In this document: positions 46,201-56,395 of the stretch, one piece after another | Layout of the letters: each line of letters opens with the position of its first letter | Numbering within the stretch: position 1 is the first letter of the stretch | Origin: Malaya genurostris | Lineage: Eukaryota; Arthropoda; Insecta; Diptera; Culicidae | Direction: 5' to 3' | NCBI RefSeq assembly: GCF_030247185.1 | Contig: NC_080571.1 | Coordinates: forward strand, 81,340,525-81,404,524 | Length of the DNA stretch: 64,000 nucleotides | Translations under genes and position numbers: made by a program | The notes under the pieces: generated by a model | Database searches by the model: none | Told to the model about the DNA's origin: nothing | Seen by the model: only the letters and a program-made list of their open reading frames with translations

Positions 46201-48152
46201 TCAAATCAAAATCAAATCAAAATCAAATCAAAATCAAATCAAAATCAAATCAAAATCAAATCAAAATCAAATCAAAATCAAATCAAAATCAAATCAAAAT
46301 CAAATCAAAATCAAATCAAAATCAAATCAAAATCAAATCAAAATCAAATCAAAATCAAATCAAAATCAAATCAAAATCAAATCAAAATCAAATCAAAATC
46401 AAATCAAAATCAAATCAAAATCAAATCAAAATCAAATCAAAATCAAATCAAAATCAAATCAAAATCAAATCAAAATCAAATCAAAATCAAATCAAAATCA
46501 AATCAAAATCAAATCAAAATCAAATCAAAATCAAATCAAAATCAAATCAAAATCAAATCAAAATCAAATCAAAATCAAATCAAAATCAAATCAAAATCAA
46601 ATCAAAATCAAATCAAAATCAAATCAAAATCAAATCAAAATCAAATCAAAATCAAATCAAAATCAAATCAAAATCAAATCAAAATCAAATCAAAATCAAA
46701 TCAAAATCAAATCAAAATCAAATCAAAATCAAATCAAAATCAAATCAAAATCAAATCAAAATCAAATCAAAATCAAATCAAAATCAAATCAAAATCAAAT
46801 CAAAATCAAATCAAAATCAAATCAAAATCAAATCAAAATCAAATCAAAATCAAATCAAAATCAAATCAAAATCAAATCAAAATCAAATCAAAATCAAATC
46901 AAAATCAAATCAAAATCAAATCAAAATCAAATCAAAATCAAATCAAAATCAAATCAAAATCAAATCAAAATCAAATCAAAATCAAATCAAAATCAAATCA
47001 AAATCAAATCAAAATCAAATCAAAATCAAATCAAAATCAAATCAAAATCAAATCAAAATCAAATCAAAATCAAATCAAAATCAAATCAAAATCAAATCAA
47101 AATCAAATCAAAATCAAATCAAAATCAAATCAAAATCAAATCAAAATCAAATCAAAATCAAATCAAAATCAAATCAAAATCAAATCAAAATCAAATCAAA
47201 ATCAAATCAAAATCAAATCAAAATCAAATCAAAATCAAATCAAAATCAAATCAAAATCAAATCAAAATCAAATCAAAATCAAATCAAAATCAAATCAAAA
47301 TCAAATCAAAATCAAATCAAAATCAAATCAAAATCAAATCAAAATCAAATCAAAATCAAATCAAAATCAAATCAAAATCAAATCAAAATCAAATCAAAAT
47401 CAAATCAAAATCAAATCAAAATCAAATCAAAATCAAATCAAAATCAAATCAAAATCAAATCAAAATCAAATCAAAATCAAATCAAAATCAAATCAAAATC
47501 AAATCAAAATCAAATCAAAATCAAATCAAAATCAAATCAAAATCAAATCAAAATCAAATCAAAATCAAATCAAAATCAAATCAAAATCAAATCAAAATCA
47601 AATCAAAATCAAATCAAAATCAAATCAAAATCAAATCAAAATCAAATCAAAATCAAATCAAAATCAAATCAAAATCAAATCAAAATCAAATCAAAATCAA
47701 ATCAAAATCAAATCAAAATCAAATCAAAATCAAATCAAAATCAAATCAAAATCAAATCAAAATCAAATCAAAATCAAATCAAAATCAAATCAAAATCAAA
47801 TCAAAATCAAATCAAAATCAAATCAAAATCAAATCAAAATCAAATCAAAATCAAATCAAAATCAAATCAAAATCAAATCAAAATCAAATCAAAATCAAAT
47901 CAAAATCAAATCAAAATCAAATCAAAATCAAATCAAAATCAAATCAAAATCAAATCAAAATCAAATCAAAATCAAATCAAAATCAAATCAAAATCAAATC
48001 AAAATCAAATCAAAATCAAATCAAAATCAAATCAAAATCAAATCAAAATCAAATCAAAATCAAATCAAAATCAAATCAAAATCAAATCAAAATCAAATCA
48101 AAATCAAATCAAAATCAAATCAAAATCAAATCAAAATCAAATCAAAATCAAA
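40222..48152 (+). repeat. 11-bp satellite (AAAATCAAATC)n, about 720 copies
   Basis: The unit AAAATCAAATC repeats with no change that I could see except one C-to-T near the start (40240, giving AAAATT). Because 11 is not a multiple of 3, all three plus-strand frames read the same 11-residue cycle and none contains a stop; all minus-strand frames hit TGA in every cycle. The only nearby upstream ATG (40218) meets a TAA created by that C-to-T change, so no protein is expected. Within a unit, the A4 and A3 tracts are half a helical turn apart. Confidence 0.97.
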
Positions 48153-49450
48153 CAAATTTATATATTTGATAGAAAATAATTATGAAACTGAATAAAGATT
48201 TCTACTTTATGAAATGTAATAACATGAATTGTAATGCAATTATAAAATTTAAATTTAGAACTCTAATTTGTATCTTTTTTATGTATTTTGCTAAAGCCGG
48301 TATTAAAGCAGTCCCTAGAGCGACTATAATGCCAATTAGTGATATTATGCTGTCCAGATTGGAAACCTGGGGAGTGTTGCAATGGTCGTATTAGTGACGG
48401 CGCAAAAAAGGTGCGAAAACTTCAAAACTGTCGCAAAAAATATTTCAATTTGTAAGTGTTTTTAGTTGATGGCAAAATAGATGGCAAAATAAAGTCACTA
48501 TAATCCGGTTTTCGGTAATAGTTGTCAAAAATCTTCTAAATGAAACTTATATTGTTTTCTTAAATATGTCCATAAAAATGTCATCATTACAATACTAGGT
48601 ATATACCCTTGCAGCAAATAGAAATTCTTAAAAAGTCAGGCTTATGTTAACTTAGGAGCGTAAACAGTTTTTGTTGCTTTGGTTGAAAATATGTAACATC
48701 AAACATATAGCATACTAAGTATTGCCATAACATAATTTATGTGACTATTGATAACAAAATCGTTTGCCATCGAATAAGATGGAATATAGGCTAAATGGCT
48801 TGAACGATACATCAAATGTATAAGTATAAGTATGAAAATATATTTACTATTGTTGGAACCAAAAAAATGCTTTATTTTCAACACACGTTCTAACACCAAC
48901 AGTGGATAAACAATAATTTTTATTCTGAGCATAACCTTGCAAGCATCACACTATAAATGCATTCAAAATTCGATTACATTACCATAAACATGGTCGTTAT
49001 TGTAGAATTTAGAATCATAATGAATATGAATTAATTCTACACGGCTTATTTTCGAACATTACAAACATATGGTAATTTTATAAATCGAAAGTGCGAGAAA
49101 AAAATTGAATATCGCTTGACAAGTTTAAAATGCCTTTTGTTCTAAATATTTGCATTCTGATCTTAAATCGTTTAGAATATTAGAAGGCAAAACATGATCA
49201 AAATCAGACTGTCGTTTATTGTGAGGGTTTCTAATGGAAAATGAAGACGATCTGATTTACAGTCGCATTTATACAAGTTTATCATACATTCTTTAAACAT
49301 TTTGTATCTCATTTCACATATAGTGCCATTAGAATTAATATCGATTCACAGAATGTCATTTATATCATCTATTGTTTTTTTTTAAATTAAGACGTTTATC
49401 ACCCAACTAATAATGCTGAATTATTTGCGTGTGAAATGATCAACTATCCA
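48153..49450. other. Unique core of the giant element
   Basis: AT-rich, non-repetitive. It holds a 70-codon plus-strand frame (48182-48394, ending ...SRLETWGVLQWSY) and a 77-codon minus-strand frame (48699-48932), neither recognisable. No catalytic hAT motifs are seen. A short doublet GATGGCAAAATA occurs twice at about 48470-48490. This is the only non-satellite interior and the likely source for a family-specific probe. Confidence 0.6.
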
Positions 49451-49570
49451 TTTGAACATCCTCCCGCATTCAATGCGTTGGAACTAACTCGTTTACAAGT
49501 CCCATTGACACACTTATTCACCCATCATTCTTGAAAGAAACATGAAAAAATTCATCGATTTGAACAGTCT
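49451..49570 (-). repeat. Diverged outlier unit of the 117-bp repeat
   Basis: Minus-orientation blocks TTTGAACATCCTCCCGCATT, CCCATTGACACACTTATTCA, CCCATCATTC and TTCATCGATTTGAACA match the 117-bp unit in order but with many differences, unlike the nearly uniform array that starts 200 bp later. Confidence 0.65.
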
Positions 49571-49738
49571 CTCGCGTAAACAAAATTAAAACTTTTTCAT
49601 TTGTTTCAATTCGTTTCGTTTAGATTTAAGATTTTTTTTATTAACTATTACCCAAGTAAAAATGTTGACAAAAGATTTGCCTTGTGGCCTAATATAAAAA
49701 TATATAATATGAAGGAAACATAAAACACCTTTTGATAT

Positions 49739-49767
49739 CGTTTGATTCGATTTGATTTTTGATTGAT
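49739..49767 (-). repeat. Vestige of the 11-bp satellite in the right arm
   Basis: CGTTTGATTCGATTTGATTT followed by TTGATTGAT reads, on the minus strand, as two or three imperfect AAAATCAAATC units. It abuts the inner end of the right 117-bp array just as the large satellite abuts the left array, so the two arms mirror each other. Confidence 0.65.
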
Positions 49768-49771
49768 AATC

Positions 49772-51728
49772 CTATTGACAGGCTCTGTCACCCATCATTA
49801 GATTCCCAAAAGCGACAAAACAGAAAATTTTCTCCGATTTGAACACCTTCACGCATTCGAAACATCAAAACTTATTGATTTTGAAGCCCCATTGACACGC
49901 TCTGTCACCCATCATTAGATTCCCAAAAGCGACAAAATAGAAAATTTTCTTCGATTTGAACACCTCCACTCATTCGAAACATCAAAACTTATTGATTTTC
50001 AAACCCCATTGACACGCTCTTTTACCCATCATTAGATTCCCAAAAGCGACAAAACAGAAAATTTTCACCGATTTGAACACCTTCACGCATTCGAAACATC
50101 AAAACTTATTGATTTTCAAACCCCATTGACACGCTCTTTTACCCATCATTAGATTCCCAAAAGCGACAAAACAGAAAATTTTCACCGATTTGAACACCTC
50201 CACGCATTCGAAACATCAAAACTTATTGATTTTCAAACCCCATTGACACGCTCTTTCACCCATCATTAGATTCCCAAAAGCGACAAAACAGAAAATTTTC
50301 ACCGATTTGAACACCTTCACGCATTCGAAACATCAAAACTTATTGATTTTGAAGCCCCATTGACACGCTCTTTCACCCATCATTAGATTCCCAAAAGCGA
50401 CAAAACAGAAAATTTTCACCGATTTGAACACCTTCACGCATTCGAAACATCAAAACTTATTGATTTTCAAACCCCATTGACACGCTCTTTCACCCATCAT
50501 TAGATTCCCAAAAGCGACAAAACAGAAAATTTTCACCGATTTGAACACCTCCACGCATTCGAAACATCAAAACTTATTGATTTTCAAACCCCATTGACAC
50601 GCTCTTTCACCCATCATTAGATTCCCAAAAGCGACAAAACAGAAAATTTTCACCGATTTGAACACCTCCACGCATTCGAAACATCAAAACTTATTGATTT
50701 TGAAGCCCCATTGACACGCTCTGTCACCCATCATTAGATTCCCAAAAGCGACAAAACAGAAAATTTTCACCGATTTGAACACCTCCACGCATTCGAAACA
50801 TCAAAACTTATTGATTTTCAAACCCCATTGACACGTTCTTTCACCCATCATTAGATTCCCAAAAGCGACAAAACAGAAAATTTTCACCGATTTGAACACC
50901 TCCACGCATTCGAAACATCAAAACTTATTGATTTTCAAACCCCATTGACACGCTCTTTCACCCATCATTAGATTCCCAAAAGCGACAAAACAGAAAATTT
51001 TCACCGATTTGAACACCTCCACGCATTCGAAACATCAAAACTTATTGATTTTGAAGCCCCATTGACACGCTCTGTCACCCATCATTAGATTCCCAAAAGC
51101 GACAAAACAGAAAATTTTCACCGATTTGAACACCTCCACGCATTCGAAACATCAAAACTTATTGATTTTCAAACCCCATTGACACGTTCTTTCACCCATC
51201 ATTAGATTCCCAAAAGCGACAAAACAGAAAATTTTCACCGATTTGAACACCTCCACGCATTCGAAACATCAAAACTTATTGATTTTCAAACCCCATTGAC
51301 ACGCTCTTTCACCCATCATTAGATTCCCAAAAGTGACAAAACAGAAAATTTTCACCGATTTGAACACCTCCACGCATTCGAAACATCAAAATTTATTGAT
51401 TTTGATGCCCCATTGACACGCTCTTTCACCCATCATTAGATTCCCAAAAGCGACAAAACAGAAAATTTTCACCGATTTGAACACCTTCACGCATTCGAAA
51501 CATCAAAACTTATTGATTTTGAAGCCCCATTGACACGCTCTTTCACCCATCATTAGATTCCCAAAAGCGACAAAACAGAAAATTTTCACCGATTTGAACA
51601 CCTCCACGCATTCGAAACATCAAAACTTATTGATTTTCAAACCCCATTGACACGTTCTTTCACCCATCATTAGATTCCCAAAAGCGACAAAACAGAAAAT
51701 TTTCACCGATTTGAACACTCGCACGCAT
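49772..51728 (-). repeat. 117-bp tandem repeat, right arm (about 16.7 units, inverted)
   Basis: Reverse complement of the left-arm unit: ATTGACACGCTCTTTCACCC, ATCATTAGATTCCCAAAAGC, GACAAAACAGAAAATTTTCA, CCGATTTGAACACCTCCACG. Seventeen occurrences of the ATTGACA start are present. Variants (CTTCACGC versus CTCCACGC, GAAGCCCC versus CAAACCCC, GTTC versus GCTC) recur in a block pattern, e.g. the three-unit series around 50700-51050 repeats at 51050-51400, showing amplification in multi-unit blocks of about 351 bp. The innermost unit reads CCTATTGACAGG. Confidence 0.95.
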
Positions 51729-52087
51729 ATCACCTGCATTATGCAAAATTTATACAGTTGTATCATTTGCTCACCCCTTTGTACAATTTTTGCTGATCCT
51801 CATCAAAAACGATTTTCTACTCAAATCATTTCTGATCGCATCAGTAGTGATTTTTTGAAATTAAAATCTTCTCTGATTTCCTAATTCCATAATCATGATC
51901 TTACACGAAATCAAATCACATAAGGATCAGATGAGTGCGATTATGTGACGATGATTTTTCTTTAGGCTAGGATCAGTAGTGATCAAATCAGTAGTGATTT
52001 TTTAAAGTTCAAGATCAGTGATCTTAAGATCAGCAGTGATCGTCGATCACTGGTGATTTTTGATTTTTGGTGATTTTTCCAGCCCTG
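51729..52087 (-). repeat. Right terminal and subterminal region
   Basis: Mirror of the left end: GATCAGTAGTGATCAAATCA, GATCAGTGATCTTAAGATCA and GTCGATCACTGGTGATTTTT, ending CCAGCCCTG. Subterminal motif density rises over the last 250 bp. Confidence 0.75.
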
Positions 52088-52200
52088 GTAATGACGCAAA
52101 TATTCCAAGAGAGTCTTTTTGCGCAACCTAGCAGATTGCACAGATCGCACAAGCCCAAAATTGTAACCCTACAGCGGATTGTATGTAGTTGGAAACGATT
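52088..52200 (+). repeat. Repeat R6, right half, starting with the target duplication
   Basis: Begins GTAATGAC (52088-52095), then GCAAATATTCCAAGAGAGTC and CTAGCAGA, matching 55007-55120 with substitutions. Together with 39187-39308 it rebuilds the R6 repeat into which the giant element inserted. Confidence 0.8.
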
Positions 52201-52780
52201 CAATTTGTTTGGTTTCAAATTCAAAGATGCGGTTTTGGTCAATTGGTTTGATGTCAAAACATTTATTTTGCGTAAACTGCCTTCATTTCCAGGGTGAAAG
52301 GCACTCAATCAAAGTCGAAGTGCAAGTGTTTGATGAAAAAATAGCCGTTTCCGTACCAATTATATTAAAAGTCTATCCTATACTTGACGAAATATATTTG
52401 TAATTGTTTTATCATGAAGATAAAAGAATAAACTTCGCAACGTAGGCTAACGTTAAATAAATATTTTGACGAGGAACCAATTGATAAAAAGCCATTTTTG
52501 AATTGAAAAGTACGCAATTGTGTTCACAGGAACTGTGCTGTGTAATTATTTCCATCAATACTCTGCCAATCCTTGGCTTTTAAATAAAATGCACAGAAAA
52601 AATTATGAATTTTACAGGTAACATAACTCTACAAACGATACAATTCATAACTACTTAACTTGTCAAGTGACGCAATATTCCATTCGTACAGAATTTTACT
52701 GGCTGCGAGTGTAATTTGCACTCAACTATGAAGTGCCGCTGTATTTATATGTATCAATTATTCATTAAGCAGAAATGTGT
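52201..52780. other. AT-rich stretch, no supported gene
   Basis: Frames of 74-92 codons on both strands at 52030-52403 overlap the element end and R6 and are incidental. Nothing recognised downstream to 52780. Confidence 0.3.
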
Positions 52781-52784
52781 TTCT

Positions 52785-52850
52785 GTGGCTCAGTCCGTTA
52801 ACGGCGTGATTCGTAATCTAATGTTTCTCGGTTCAAGTCGCGCTCTTGCT
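52785..52850 (+). mobile_element. tRNA-like SINE head
   Basis: A-box-like TGTGGCTCAGTCCGTTAACG and B-box-like CGGTTCAAGTCGC are spaced as in tRNA-derived SINEs. Stems are degenerate (no full cloverleaf), and the sequence differs from the Feilai-like copies, so it is another family or a worn copy. Its 3' end was not located. Confidence 0.4.
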
Positions 52851-53429
52851 ATCGATCTTTTGTATTTGATTTTACTCGATTTCAAGTCATGTGATTTTTG
52901 AATCACACAATTTTTTTAAATGTTCTTGAATATAACTTTGTGTGAAACATGACGCTCCATTTATGTGCATCTTATAAGATAAAAAATCCCAAGATTTTTT
53001 CGAACTGTGTTCATTCAATTCAATAATTCAGTCCTTTTTAGAACAAACTCAGAGTATAGGAATTTTTTTTTCTTTTGAAGACGTACATACTCTTCTTATT
53101 AAGATGATTTAGACGAAAATACATTCAGATTGATTCAGTTAGCTCACAAAAGCGGGTATCAGCGCTTACTTCGTATATCCGAACACATTTTCGAAACCAA
53201 AAGTATCAACTATAAAACATTTGAACTTGATCATTGGTTACATTCTGAAAACCTTTTTTAATTCACCTGGTGATGTAATGATGCCTTTCTAATAGAACTC
53301 ATTTTTTTCATAAATATTACAAAGAGATTCTTTAAAAAAAATGTTATTTGAATCTTAAATATGAACAAAAAAGTTTGTTTGAGCACACTAGCATAACCTT
53401 TCCAATTTAAAAAGTTGTGAGGTAAGTTT

Positions 53430-53990
53430 AAAAGAATTATTCCTTTAGATTCCAATTAAAGGCCCTTTAATTTCATAGCCCCCAATTGAATTTCATCTGC
53501 ATCTGACTTCCGGTTCCGGAGTTACAAGGTAAAATGTGCAAAAAAAAATTGAAAAAGTGCACTCGATTTTCTCAAAGAACACTCATCCCGATCCTAAAAT
53601 TGGACCAATATTCGCTTACTTGTCTCAGATACGGCTGAACCGATTTTCACAACCAAAAACGAAAGGTCTTGTGATCCCATAGTCTGCCATTGAATTTCAT
53701 CTTTATCCGACTTCCGGTTCTGGAATTACAAAGTAATATGTGCTAGTTTATGAAAAAAAATGCGCACTCAATTTTCTCGGTATTTTCTCAGCCGATTTTA
53801 ACAAACTAAGATGCAAATGCTTGAAAAAGTTCCCGAAAATCGATCCGGATCCGACTTCCTTGACACAAATTAAAGCTCTCATTGTCTGGAAATATACTGT
53901 GCAGTTTCATCCAGATCCGACTTTCGGTTCCGAAATTACAGGGCGATGAGTGTCGAAACTTTCAAACCGTCATACAAAATGACAATGCAA
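53430..53990 (+). repeat. Degenerate interspersed repeat R3 segment, about 200-bp units
   Basis: Three successive occurrences of TTGAATTTCATC / ATC(C)GACTTCCGGTTC / GGA-TTACA-GGTAA, with GGCTGAACCGATTTTCACAA and GAAAGGTCTTGTGATCCCAT between them. Same theme as 13520-14670. Confidence 0.55.
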
Positions 53991-54043
53991 AACCGGTACG
54001 TATCGGTACGTGTTGATACAGGAGAAGAAAACACCACCGCCTT

Positions 54044-54892
54044 TGCGACCAATTGGTTTTTAGTTTCCTCTATCAGTAAGCTTTTTGAAAAATCTTGTTG
54101 AGAATGATGTCTCATATAAATGAGAGTTCAATTTTCTTACCAGAGCAGTTTGGGTTTCGTCATGAACTTGTAAGAGTAACGAACATGAAAAAAGCAAATA
54201 AATCCTCTGGGTTATCCACTGGAGTTGTTCTTCTAGACATAGAAAACAACATTGGTCTGATCATGCAAAATACTTAGGTTTAACGTATGACAAAAAACTC
54301 ACTTTCAAGGATAATATAGAAAGAATCCAAGCAAAGTGTAATAAATATATTAAATGTTTATATCCTCTTATAAACAGAAATTCTAAGCTCTGTCTAAAAA
54401 ACAAATTGTAAATTAATAAACAAATGTTCGGATCAGTCATGCTTTATGCAGTACCAATTTGGTCAAGTCGTTGTTCCACCAGGAAGAAAACGCTTCAAAG
54501 GATTCAGAATAAAATTCTGAAAATGATTTTGAAGCGTCCTCCCTGGTTTTGTACAAATGATTTACACAGACTCACAAATATAGAACCATTAGATGTAATG
54601 TCACATAATATTATAAGCAAATTCCGACAAAAATCGATATAATCTTCAATTGAATCGATTCGCTCTCTGTATTAGCTAGCAAGTTAGTATATAAGCTCCT
54701 TTACCCCCATTACACAATACTAGTAGGTTAATAATTTTCCCTACACAAAAATCCAAGAATTGCGGAAGCGAATGATGTCCTAATGGTAATAATCAAATCA
54801 AGTATATAATAGGGCTGAAAAGTCACCAATTGTGACCGAACAGCCAATTTAATATTATTAATTTAATTTTAATTTATATATCAAAAAAAAAT
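54044..54892 (+). pseudogene. Jockey-like reverse transcriptase remnant, copy 2, internally deleted, with 3' UTR
   Basis: Reads SSISKLFEK (RT finger motif), PEQFGFRHE, NKSSGLSTGVVLLDIEN, then jumps at about 54248 from the first catalytic block directly to WSDHAKYLGLTYDKKLTF. The palm with PQG and the active-site aspartates is therefore deleted. The C-terminal domain follows at 54424-54642 (PIWSSRCSTRKKTLQRIQNK). Downstream, 54650-54892 shares CGATTCGCTCTCTGTRTTAG and TTTTCCCTAC with the sequence after copy 1 and closes in an A-rich tail (TATATATCAAAAAAAAATC) directly against repeat R6. This is a 3' UTR and tail consistent with target-primed insertion at the edge of R6. Confidence 0.8.
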
Positions 54893-55120
54893 CAAACAGC
54901 TATTTAATATATTTATCCAACTGTATTGAGCAGACAGGTAAAAATCCTAAAACATTCCGTGTTATATTTTAGATGGCGTTAGCTCCGCCCTTTCTGATGA
55001 AAGTGTGTAATGACGCAAATATTCAAAGAGAGCCCTTTCGAACCGCCTAGCAGAGTGCTGAGTTTGGACAAGTGCAGAATTGTTACCCAATTGATTGCGG
55101 ATTGTAGGAATTACAACTGA
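54893..55120 (+). repeat. Repeat R6, uninterrupted copy (empty site of the giant element)
   Basis: 54893-55014 aligns gap-free with 39187-39308 and 55007-55120 aligns with 52088-52200. At the insertion point it reads GTGTGTAATGACGCAAATAT with GTAATGAC once (55007-55014). It lies 2.9 kb downstream of the element in the same orientation. Confidence 0.9.
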
Positions 55121-55638
55121 AAACGAAACCGAAGCGAGCTGCGACACGTTTTGACCAAACCCCGTCGCTCCCTGCCGTTTCCCTCAAGCAGTGCACGTTT
55201 CATGCGGCGCGTCTAACGAAAATGAAATATTTTTACTATCTGAACGCATGAATATCGCACCGAGAAGATGCTTTAAATTCAATTTGTTTACAAAATGGTG
55301 ATGGAAAATTAGGTAGAATTTAACATTTAAAAAAAATATATGCTCTATTTTGAGACAAAAATAGTATTTTATCAATTTGTAAAGTTTCGAAAAAAAACTC
55401 TAGCGTCAGAAGGCATTACTATAAAAACTTGCCTAAATGTTGATGTAACAAGAAATATTACAATTTTTTGGATTTGTGGATACTAAAACTAGAAAACAAG
55501 AGTAACTTCAAAATCGGCTAGGTCACAAAAAATGAGGGGGCTACTTCAGGAATTTTCACTCTTCATTCTCTCGAAAATTAGACTTATTTTGAGAACATCA
55601 CCAGTACAACAATTGTTTGAAGGATTTGTCATTAGGTA
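55121..55638. other. AT-rich stretch, no supported gene
   Basis: Nothing recognised; 61-63 codon minus-strand frames only. Confidence 0.3.
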
Positions 55639-55895
55639 CATAGGGTACATGAAATTTCCGAAATCGAAAAAAAATTGATGCCAAAAGGCTTAGAATTGCA
55701 TGAAACGACGAGATTTAGTGTCATCTCGAAAAATTTTTTTGAAAAAATCGACTTTTTGGGACTTAGAAAAAATAGTCTCAGAAAGTTGATTTTTTTCTTT
55801 GAGATGACACTAAATCTCGACGTTACATGCAGTTTTAAGAGTTTCGGCATCAAAAAAATTTTCGATTTTGGAAATTTCATGTACTCCCCCCTATG
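55639..55895. mobile_element. Foldback MITE (about 90-bp arms)
   Basis: Arms 55639-55728 and 55801-55895 are inverted copies: CATAGGG-TACATGAAATTTCC at the tips, TTGATGCC(A/G)AAA, TGCATG(A/T)AACG(A/T)CGAG, ATTTAGTGTCATCTC toward the loop. The arms have diverged by about 10%. Overlapping frames on both strands (55632-56004) are products of the fold-back and not genes. No clear target duplication. Confidence 0.75.
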
Positions 55896-56089
55896 GTGCT
55901 TTTCCAAGATCGAAAATTTTCAAACCTTAATCGCCAGGCAGCACCCCTTACGCATGTCCGGTTTAGCTCAAATTTTTCATGAGGACATTTTTCGAGGTGC
56001 TTAAACTTTTGAACAATTGCGCTTTACGAAATTAGAGGTGATCCCAAAATAAGAGTGGTAAAAATCAACGTGTTTTGTCGGTTATGTCA

Positions 56090-56395
56090 CTTATACAATT
56101 ATATCTCTGGAACCAAAAGTCACAGCCATTTGATCTTTGAACTTGATCAATGGCCCAATAGTAGCTTTTAAACGAGTCATTTGTTAAAATCGGTTCAGCG
56201 ATCTCTGAGAAAATTGAGCGCGTTCAAATATCTTCTAAAAGTGCACACACACATACACACATACACACACACAGACATTTTCCGATCTCTTCGAACTGAG
56301 TCGAATGGTATATAACACTATGGGTCTCCGATGCTCCGTTCGAAAGTCGGTTTTTCCAGCAATTCTAATACCTTTCTATAGAGAAAGGCAAAAAA
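56090..56395 (+). repeat. R3 terminal module with CA tract and AGAAAGGC hairpin end
   Basis: Order: CTGGAACCAAAAGTCA, TCAGCGATCTCTGAGAAAAT, a CA-rich tract (56247-56276), TTTTCCGATCTCTTCGAACT, GAGTCGAATGGTATATAACA, and the closing hairpin CCTTTCTATAGAGAAAGGC. The same end in reverse starts the repeat at 13520, so R3 elements carry matching ends. Confidence 0.55.

Larger units (their letters stand above)
39309..52087 (+). mobile_element. Giant non-autonomous hAT-like element with satellite arms (12,779 bp)
   Basis: The ends are CAGGGCTGGCAAAATCAC at the left and GGTGATTTTTCCAGCCCTG at the right, inverse copies of each other with short CAGGG tips as in hAT elements; an 8-bp duplication GTAATGAC flanks them. 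Layout: left subterminal region (39309-39715), 117-bp repeats (39716-40221), 11-bp satellite (40222-48152), unique core (48153-49450), remnants (49451-49771), inverted 117-bp repeats (49772-51728), right subterminal region (51729-52087). No hAT transposase, BED finger or RNase-H-like block is visible, so it must depend on a transposase in trans. The element resembles a former palindrome whose arms expanded unequally. P elements also make 8-bp duplications, but the CAGGG tips favour hAT. Confidence 0.88.

Noticed and set aside
40222..48152. A stop-free reading frame of about 2,640 codons through the 11-bp satellite
   Set aside because: The unit lacks TAA, TAG and TGA on the plus strand, so openness is automatic in all three frames. 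There is no ATG in the array, and the nearest upstream ATG (40218) is stopped by the TAA at the single variant unit.
55632..56004. Two overlapping proteins of 91 and 109 residues on opposite strands
   Set aside because: They are the two strands of a fold-back MITE and mirror each other.
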